A stretch of DNA of 64,000 nucleotides. It comes from Limiplasma sp031549415. GTDB lineage: Bacteria; Bacillota; Clostridia; Christensenellales; Aristaeellaceae. Shown here piece after piece: positions 58,888 to 64,000 of this stretch; position 1 is the first letter of the stretch; each line of letters begins with the position of its first letter. Below the pieces are notes generated by a model, which worked only from the letters and a program-made list of their open reading frames with translations, had not been told where the DNA came from and ran no database searches. The stretch lies in assembly GCA_031549415.1 (NCBI GenBank), contig JAVBPU010000003.1:38437-102436 (forward strand), read 5' to 3'. A program made the translations under genes and the position numbers.

Positions 58888-60390
58888 ATGAACGCCATCC
58901 AAAGAAACAAACCTCTCCTCAAAGCTCGCGTGGGGCTGTACAGCGCCGGGCTGAAGGCTTACTGGCCGCAGTTTCCGGGCCTTCGGGAGCGCATTGAAGG
59001 CTATGGACAGTTTATTGCCGAGCAATTGGCCCCTTATGCCGAGGTCCACAATTTTGGCCTAGTGGACGATGAGATTCGCGCCCGGGAGGCGGGGGAGTGG
59101 CTGAATGCCCGCAATGTGGACATTCTGTTCTGCCATAGCGCCACCTATTTTACCAGCGCTGTGGCCCTGCCCGTGCATCAAATTTGCAAGGCCCCGGTGG
59201 TGATCCTCAATTTGCAGCCCACCGCCCAGATGAACTATGAAAAAACCACCACAGGGGAATGGCTGGCCCATTGCGTGGGCTGCCCCGTGCCGGAGCTGTG
59301 CAACGCCATGAACCGGGCGGGCATTGCCTACCATACCATCAGCGGGCTGCTGGGCCTGGAAGCAACCCCGGACATCTCCGTGGCGGACGAGGTCACCGCC
59401 CACCGTCCCGAGGCTGTGCGGGCCTGGAAAGAAATCATTGAATGGACCCGGGCGGCGGGTGTGAAGCGCATGCTGACCCATGCCCGCTTTGGATTCTTGG
59501 GGAACTATTACAGCGGCATGCTGGACATGTACAGCGATTTTGCCATGCTGCAGGCCCAAACCGGCATGCATATCGAGCTGCTTGAAATGTGCGATTTGAT
59601 GCGCTTTTTAAACCAGGTCACAAAGGACGAGGTGGCCGCAAAGCGCAAGGATATACAGGCGTTTTTCCATATCGAGGGGGATTCCCCCGCAGACCCCATC
59701 GCCAAAAAACCCACGGAGGAACAGCTGGACTGGTCCGCCCGGGTGGCCGCCGCCCAGGCGCGGATGGTGGCGGGCTACGGGCTGGACGCCCTCACCTATT
59801 ACTACCATGGCAGCGAGGATAACGAGTACGAGCGGGTCCAGGCGGGCTTCATTGTGGGGCATTCCCTGCTGACGGCCTCCGGCGTGCCCTGCGCCGGGGA
59901 GGCGGACATTAAGACCGCCCTGGCCATGAAGATTTGCGACACCCTGGACGTGGGCGGCAGCTATTGCGAGATCGTGGCCAATGACTACGAGGTGGGCAGC
60001 ATCATCCTGGGCCATGACGGCCCCTTCCACTTCAAGATTTCCGATGGAAAGCCCGTGCTGCGGGGCATGGGCATTTACCATGGCAAGCGGGGCAGCGGCG
60101 TGTCCGTGGAGGCCCAGGTGAAGGCCGGTCCCGTGACACTGCTGGGCATGACCCAGGTGAAGGAAGGCAGGCTGCGCATGATCATCAGTGAAGGCGAGGC
60201 CGTGAAGAAGCCCATTTTGATGATTGGCAACACCCAGACCCATGTGCGCTTTGGCCTGGACCCGGACACCTATATGGACCGGTGGTTCATGCACGCGCCC
60301 ACCCATCACCTGGCCATGAGCGTGGGGCAAAACGCCGCGCTGTTTGAAAAGGTGGCCACGCTGATGGGCATGGAATCCGTTACGCTGTAA
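58888..60390 (+). CDS. L-fucose/L-arabinose isomerase family protein
   Basis: 500 residues, with AAAGGGG upstream of the ATG. ARVGLYSAGLKAYWPQFPGL, DDEIRAREAGEWL, LFCHSATYFTSAVALPVHQI and LNLQPTAQMNYEKT follow the N-terminal pattern of L-arabinose-isomerase-like proteins; later GEADIKTALAMKICDTLDVG and GHDGPFHFKISDG carry the metal-binding Glu/His candidates. It is neither a standard rhamnose isomerase (that is at 62648) nor an exact AraA/FucI match. Placed inside the rhamnose operon, it may isomerise another deoxy or methyl sugar carried with rhamnose (inference). Confidence 0.8.
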   Translation: MNAIQRNKPLLKARVGLYSAGLKAYWPQFPGLRERIEGYGQFIAEQLAPYAEVHNFGLVDDEIRAREAGEWLNARNVDILFCHSATYFTSAVALPVHQICKAPVVILNLQPTAQMNYEKTTTGEWLAHCVGCPVPELCNAMNRAGIAYHTISGLLGLEATPDISVADEVTAHRPEAVRAWKEIIEWTRAAGVKRMLTHARFGFLGNYYSGMLDMYSDFAMLQAQTGMHIELLEMCDLMRFLNQVTKDEVAAKRKDIQAFFHIEGDSPADPIAKKPTEEQLDWSARVAAAQARMVAGYGLDALTYYYHGSEDNEYERVQAGFIVGHSLLTASGVPCAGEADIKTALAMKICDTLDVGGSYCEIVANDYEVGSIILGHDGPFHFKISDGKPVLRGMGIYHGKRGSGVSVEAQVKAGPVTLLGMTQVKEGRLRMIISEGEAVKKPILMIGNTQTHVRFGLDPDTYMDRWFMHAPTHHLAMSVGQNAALFEKVATLMGMESVTL

Positions 60391-60430
60391 GGCAATCACG
60401 CCCTCATCCTGTAGATAAAGGAGAAACCCT

Positions 60431-61831
60431 ATGCAATATTATCTGGCCATTGATATTGGCGCTTCCAGCGGACGGCATGTGCTGGGCTGGCTGGAAGGCG
60501 GCAAAATGCAACTGGAGGAGGTCCACCGCTTTGACAACGGCATGGTGGACAAAAACGGAACCCTGTGCTGGGATACCCAGGCCCTGTTTCACGAAATCCT
60601 CTCCGGCATGAAAAAGTGCAAGGACCTGGGCAAAATCCCCGTCAGCGTGGGCATTGACACCTGGGGCGTGGACTTTGTGCTGCTGGACGCTGCGGGCAAC
60701 CTGCTGGGGGACGCGGTGGGCTACCGGGACGCACGGAACATCGGCATGGACCGGGAGGTGTACGCTTGCATGCCCGAAGCGGAGCTGTATGCCCGCACAG
60801 GCATTCAGAAGCAGGTGTTCAACACCATTTACCAGCTAATGGCCGTGAAAAAGGCCCATCCGGAGTATTTGGAGCAGGCCCACCGGCTGCTGATGATGCC
60901 GGATTACCTGCATTACAAGCTGTGCGGCGTCATGGCCAATGAATACACCGAGGCCTCCACCGGCGGCATGGTGAACGCGGAAGCCAAGGCTTGGGACCCG
61001 GCCATTTTGGACGCCTGCGGATATCCCAGGAAGATTTTTGGCCCGCTGCAAATGCCCGGCACCTTGCTGGGCCCCCTGACCCCGGAAGTGGAAAAGGCCG
61101 TGGGCTATTCCTGCGCGGTGGTGCTGCCCGGCTCCCACGACACTGCCTCGGCGGTGCTGGCGGTGCCCTCTTTGGAGCCGGATACCCTGTACATCAGCAG
61201 CGGTACCTGGTCCCTGATGGGCATCGAGCGGGAGACTCCGGACACCAGCGATACTAGCTTCCGCCACAACTTCACCAACGAGGGCGGCTATGCTTCCCGC
61301 TACCGCTACTTGAAGAATATCATGGGGCTGTGGATGGTGCAGTGCCTGCGCAAGGAGCTGGATAAGCGCTACAGCTACGCGGAACTGTGCGACATGGCGG
61401 CGGAGGCGAAGATCGCCTCCATCGTGGACTGCCAGGACGACCGCTTTTTGGCCCCGGCCAGCATGATGGACGCGGTGAAGGCCTTCTGCGTGGAAACGAA
61501 CCAGCAGGCCCCGGCCACCCCGGCGGAGTACGCGGCGGTGATTTACAACAGCCTGGCCCATTGCTACCGGGCCACCGTGGAGGACTTGCAGCAGCTGACG
61601 GGCAAGGTGTTTGATGCCATCCATGTGGTGGGCGGCGGCTCCAACGCGTCGTATTTGAACCAGTTGACGGCCAACATCACCGGCAAGGAGGTCACCGCAG
61701 GACCCACAGAGGCCACGGCCATTGGCAACCTGCTGGCCCAGATGATCGCCAAAGCAGAGCTGCCGGATGTGGGTGCGGCCCGGGCTTGTGTGAGGGATTC
61801 CTTTGCCGTGCAGGCTTATAGCCCCAAATAA
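60431..61831 (+). CDS. rhaB: Rhamnulokinase
   Basis: 466 residues with AAAGGAG before the ATG. LAIDIGASSGRHVLGWLEGG is the RhaB form of the FGGY phosphate-1 motif; VSVGIDTWGVDFVLLDAAGN, VGYRDARN, MMPDYLHYKLCG, VLPGSHDTASAVLAVP (catalytic Asp) and VVGGGSNASYLNQLTA are rhamnulokinase landmarks. It phosphorylates L-rhamnulose at O-1. Followed by rhaD after 15 bp. Confidence 0.95.
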   Translation: MQYYLAIDIGASSGRHVLGWLEGGKMQLEEVHRFDNGMVDKNGTLCWDTQALFHEILSGMKKCKDLGKIPVSVGIDTWGVDFVLLDAAGNLLGDAVGYRDARNIGMDREVYACMPEAELYARTGIQKQVFNTIYQLMAVKKAHPEYLEQAHRLLMMPDYLHYKLCGVMANEYTEASTGGMVNAEAKAWDPAILDACGYPRKIFGPLQMPGTLLGPLTPEVEKAVGYSCAVVLPGSHDTASAVLAVPSLEPDTLYISSGTWSLMGIERETPDTSDTSFRHNFTNEGGYASRYRYLKNIMGLWMVQCLRKELDKRYSYAELCDMAAEAKIASIVDCQDDRFLAPASMMDAVKAFCVETNQQAPATPAEYAAVIYNSLAHCYRATVEDLQQLTGKVFDAIHVVGGGSNASYLNQLTANITGKEVTAGPTEATAIGNLLAQMIAKAELPDVGAARACVRDSFAVQAYSPK

Positions 61832-61846
61832 AGGAGAGTTTGAAGG

Positions 61847-62626
61847 ATGAATACGGAACTGCTGAAAGCCTTTTCCAAGATGTCACAGACCGTGGGAGCC
61901 CGGTTGGATTACGTGCAGGGCGGCGGCGGCAATACCTCGGTAAAGGACGGGAAGCTCATGGCCATCAAGGCCAGCGGCTACCGCCTCAGCCAGATCACGG
62001 AAAGCGACGGCTTTGCCGTGGTGGAAACGGATACCCTCAAGGACGTGACGGTGGAAAGCGGCTACCAGGCGCTGCGGCCCTCGGTGGAGTTCTCCTTTCA
62101 TGCCCTGCTGAAAAAGTTTGTGATTCACACCCATTCCGTGTATGCCAACCTGATCCTTTGCTCCGTGGGCGGCACAGACAAGCTGCCCGCAATCATGGAG
62201 GGTATCTCCTATGTGGTGGTGCCCTACATCAACCCCGGCGCGGAGCTGGCGGCGGCCATTGGCAAAGTGCTTACGCCAGAAACCCAGGCGGTGTTTATGG
62301 TCAACCACGGGCTGGTGGCCACGGCGGACACGGCGGAGGAATGCCTGCGCATCCATGAGGAGATCAACCGGCGCATCGCGGCAGCCTATGGGGTCACCCC
62401 GGAGGACTTTGCGGCCTTTGCGAAGGACATGGCCATGACCCTGTACCCGGACCAGCAGGTGTATTTAACCCTCACCCCGGTGCAGCAGGAAATTTTGGCG
62501 TCTGTAGCCTTCATTCAGATGACGCTGCGGGCACGGGGGGAGAAGCCCCAGGCCATGGACGAAAACGCCATGAAATTTATTGCGGGCTGGGAAAGCGAAG
62601 CCTACCGCAAAAGTATTTTAAAGTAA
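61847..62626 (+). CDS. rhaD: Rhamnulose-1-phosphate aldolase / class II aldolase-adducin family
   Basis: 259 residues. QGGGGNTSVKDGKLMAIKAS contains the phosphate-binding GNTS; FVIHTHSVYANLILCS gives the H-x-H zinc ligands; AVFMVNHGLVATADTAEE the third zinc His. A Glu for proton transfer is likely near IMEGISYVVVPYI. It would cleave rhamnulose 1-phosphate to dihydroxyacetone phosphate and lactaldehyde, fitting between rhaB and rhaA. The short N-terminus differs from the E. coli enzyme, so an L-fuculose-phosphate-type aldolase specificity is possible. Confidence 0.82.
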   Translation: MNTELLKAFSKMSQTVGARLDYVQGGGGNTSVKDGKLMAIKASGYRLSQITESDGFAVVETDTLKDVTVESGYQALRPSVEFSFHALLKKFVIHTHSVYANLILCSVGGTDKLPAIMEGISYVVVPYINPGAELAAAIGKVLTPETQAVFMVNHGLVATADTAEECLRIHEEINRRIAAAYGVTPEDFAAFAKDMAMTLYPDQQVYLTLTPVQQEILASVAFIQMTLRARGEKPQAMDENAMKFIAGWESEAYRKSILK

Positions 62627-62647
62627 CGGGCATAGGAGGATGGACCC

Positions 62648-63838
62648 ATGAAGGCTTATGAACTTGCCAAGGAACGGTACGCGGAGCTGGGCATCGACAC
62701 CGAGGCGGCGCTTACCAAACTGGACCGGATTCCCATTTCGCTGCACTGCTGGCAGGGCGATGACGTGACGGGCTTTGAAAACCAGGCCGGGGCCTCCGGC
62801 GGCATCCAGAGCACGGGAAATTTTCCGGGCCGCGCCAGAACGGCGGAGGAGCTGCGCGCCCATATGGTGGAGGCCATGGCGCTGATTCCCGGGGCCAAGA
62901 AGGTGAACCTGCACGCCATTTACGGCGATGTGAAGGGCGTGGACCGGGACCAGATTGAGCCGAAGCACTTTGCCGCCTGGGTGGACTGGGCCAAGGCGCA
63001 GAAGGTGGGCCTGGACTTTAACCCCACCCTCTTCGGCCACGAAAAGGCCAGCGACAACCTGACCCTGGCCCACCCGGACCCGGGCATCCGCAAGTTCTGG
63101 ATTGAGCACTGCAAGCGCTCCCGGGTGATCAGCGAATCTTTTGGCAAGGCCCTGGGCCAGGTGTCGGTGAACAATATTTGGATCGCCGACGGCTTTAAGG
63201 ACGTGCCCGCCGACACCCTGACCCCCCGCAAGCATCTGGAAGCCTCCCTGGACGAAATCCTAGCAGAGAAGATGGACGAAAGCCTGCACATCGACACGGT
63301 GGAAAGCAAGCTGTTCGGCATTGGCGTGGAGGCCTATACCGTGGGCAGCCACGAGTTTTACATGGGCTATACCGTCAAAAACCGCATGACCCTTTGCATT
63401 GACGCGGGGCATTTCCACCCCACGGAGGTCATTTCCGCCAAGCTTTCCGCCATTTCTCTGTTTGTGCCCAAGATTTTGCTGCATGTGTCCCGCCCCATGC
63501 GCTGGGACAGCGACCATGTGGTGCTTTTTGACGACGAGCTGATGGCCATTGCCAAGGAGATCATCCGCCATGATTTGACCGGCCGCGTCCACATTGGCCT
63601 GGATTACTTTGACGGCTCCATCCACCGGATCACCGCCTGGGCGGTGGGCGCGCGGAACATGCGCAAGGCGTTGCTGTACGCCCTGCTGGAGCCTTATGCG
63701 CAAATGCGGGACGCCGAGGCGAAGTTTGACTTCACCAAGCGCTTGGTGATGATGGAGGAGCAAAAGACCCTGCCCTGGAGCGCCGTGTGGGAAGAGTATT
63801 GTGAGCGGGCCGGGGTGCCGAAGGGGCTGGTGTTTTAG
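62648..63838 (+). CDS. rhaA: L-rhamnose isomerase
   Basis: 396 residues, ATG behind ATAGGAGG. The N-terminus YELAKERYAELGIDTEAAL, ISLHCWQGDDVTGFE, FNPTLFGHEKASDNLTLAHP, IWIADGFKDVPAD, IDAGHFHPTEVISAKLSA and VHIGLDYFDGSIHRITAW are RhaA landmarks carrying the metal-binding Glu/Asp/His residues. It converts L-rhamnose to L-rhamnulose. Last gene of the operon; a composite repeat element begins 55 bp later. Confidence 0.97.
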   Translation: MKAYELAKERYAELGIDTEAALTKLDRIPISLHCWQGDDVTGFENQAGASGGIQSTGNFPGRARTAEELRAHMVEAMALIPGAKKVNLHAIYGDVKGVDRDQIEPKHFAAWVDWAKAQKVGLDFNPTLFGHEKASDNLTLAHPDPGIRKFWIEHCKRSRVISESFGKALGQVSVNNIWIADGFKDVPADTLTPRKHLEASLDEILAEKMDESLHIDTVESKLFGIGVEAYTVGSHEFYMGYTVKNRMTLCIDAGHFHPTEVISAKLSAISLFVPKILLHVSRPMRWDSDHVVLFDDELMAIAKEIIRHDLTGRVHIGLDYFDGSIHRITAWAVGARNMRKALLYALLEPYAQMRDAEAKFDFTKRLVMMEEQKTLPWSAVWEEYCERAGVPKGLVF

Positions 63839-63892
63839 GCAAGGGGGCTGCTTTTGTTCCTGACAGCACAGCAGTCTGTTTTGCAACAGGTT

Positions 63893-64000
63893 GCGATGCT
63901 AAGGGGAGGTCTAGGGGGAACGGCGAGGTTCCCCCTTGGACCTCCCCTTAGCGATCCCCTCCGCACCCCCTCCCCGCCCGGGGACACCCCGGACCCCTCC
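63893..64000 (+). repeat. Composite inverted-repeat element, copy 3, cut by window end
   Basis: CTAAGGGGAGGTC..GGGGGAAC hairpin and the CCCGGGGACACCCCGG block match the arm of copy 1 almost base for base; the core and second arm lie beyond the window. The ~23-bp unit array seen in copies 1 and 2 is missing here except for a few bases. Confidence 0.8.

Overview
The window is 64 kb of GC-rich (roughly 60% or more) bacterial chromosome with closely packed genes. Gene content points to a spore-forming, monoderm Bacillota, most likely a high-GC gut-type Clostridia. The evidence is a Gin/CsfB-like anti-sigma-G gene next to an Orn/Lys/Arg-decarboxylase-like gene and tmk (the same neighbourhood as csfB-yaaO-tmk in Bacillus), an LPQTG surface protein beside a class B sortase, frequent GTG/TTG starts behind strong AGGAGG sites, and several ABC sugar systems. 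This placement is inferred from genes; no rRNA or tRNA was found and species is not claimed.

Layout. 1-3.2 kb: a DUF5107/TPR protein (cut by the window edge), a sugar-1-phosphate nucleotidyltransferase and a NahK-like hexosamine kinase, together resembling a lacto-N-biose/galacto-N-biose salvage locus. 3.3-9.96 kb: a small exported protein, a secreted SH3/peptidoglycan-binding repeat protein, an alpha/beta hydrolase, a pyridoxal-type kinase and two Sm-like-fold small proteins. 10-20 kb: greA, lysS, a membrane protein, a GyrI-like protein, gin, the decarboxylase, a HAD-thymidylate kinase fusion, mnmA and a flotillin. 20.2-25.1 kb: a branched-chain amino-acid ABC operon in which LivM and LivG are fused. 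25.1-32.6 kb: a DUF3298 protein, a LysA-like decarboxylase, YmaF, rfbAB and an AT-richer lipoprotein. 32.9-36.3 kb: ruvC-ruvA-ruvB-queA. 36.6-39.3 kb: a glycine-rich LPQTG protein and its sortase. 39.4-40.4 kb: a zeta-toxin-like ATPase with a small upstream gene.

40.5-50.1 kb is a regulated sugar or polyol module. A ribose/galactose-type ABC importer diverges from a LacI regulator, followed by a class II aldolase, an FGGY kinase, a GatD-like dehydrogenase and a PfkB kinase. Matching GAAACGTTTC-type operators lie at all three promoters. The enzymes fit import of a free polyol such as galactitol, then phosphorylation, oxidation to a ketose phosphate, a second phosphorylation and aldol cleavage. 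50.4-63.8 kb carries an aldo/keto reductase, a FucU mutarotase, and a complete L-rhamnose locus: AraC regulator, rhaM, RhaT-P-Q-S ABC importer, an extra Fuc/Ara-isomerase-like gene, rhaB, rhaD and rhaA.

The least explained content is intergenic. Several repeat families occur: a 157-bp MITE with 17-bp terminal inverted repeats and TA at both ends (two full copies, one inserted into another repeat whose uninterrupted form is also present); a ~540-bp composite inverted element (two copies plus one cut by the window end); a ~105-bp folded repeat (two copies); and smaller hairpin families. No transposase, integrase or CRISPR array was seen.
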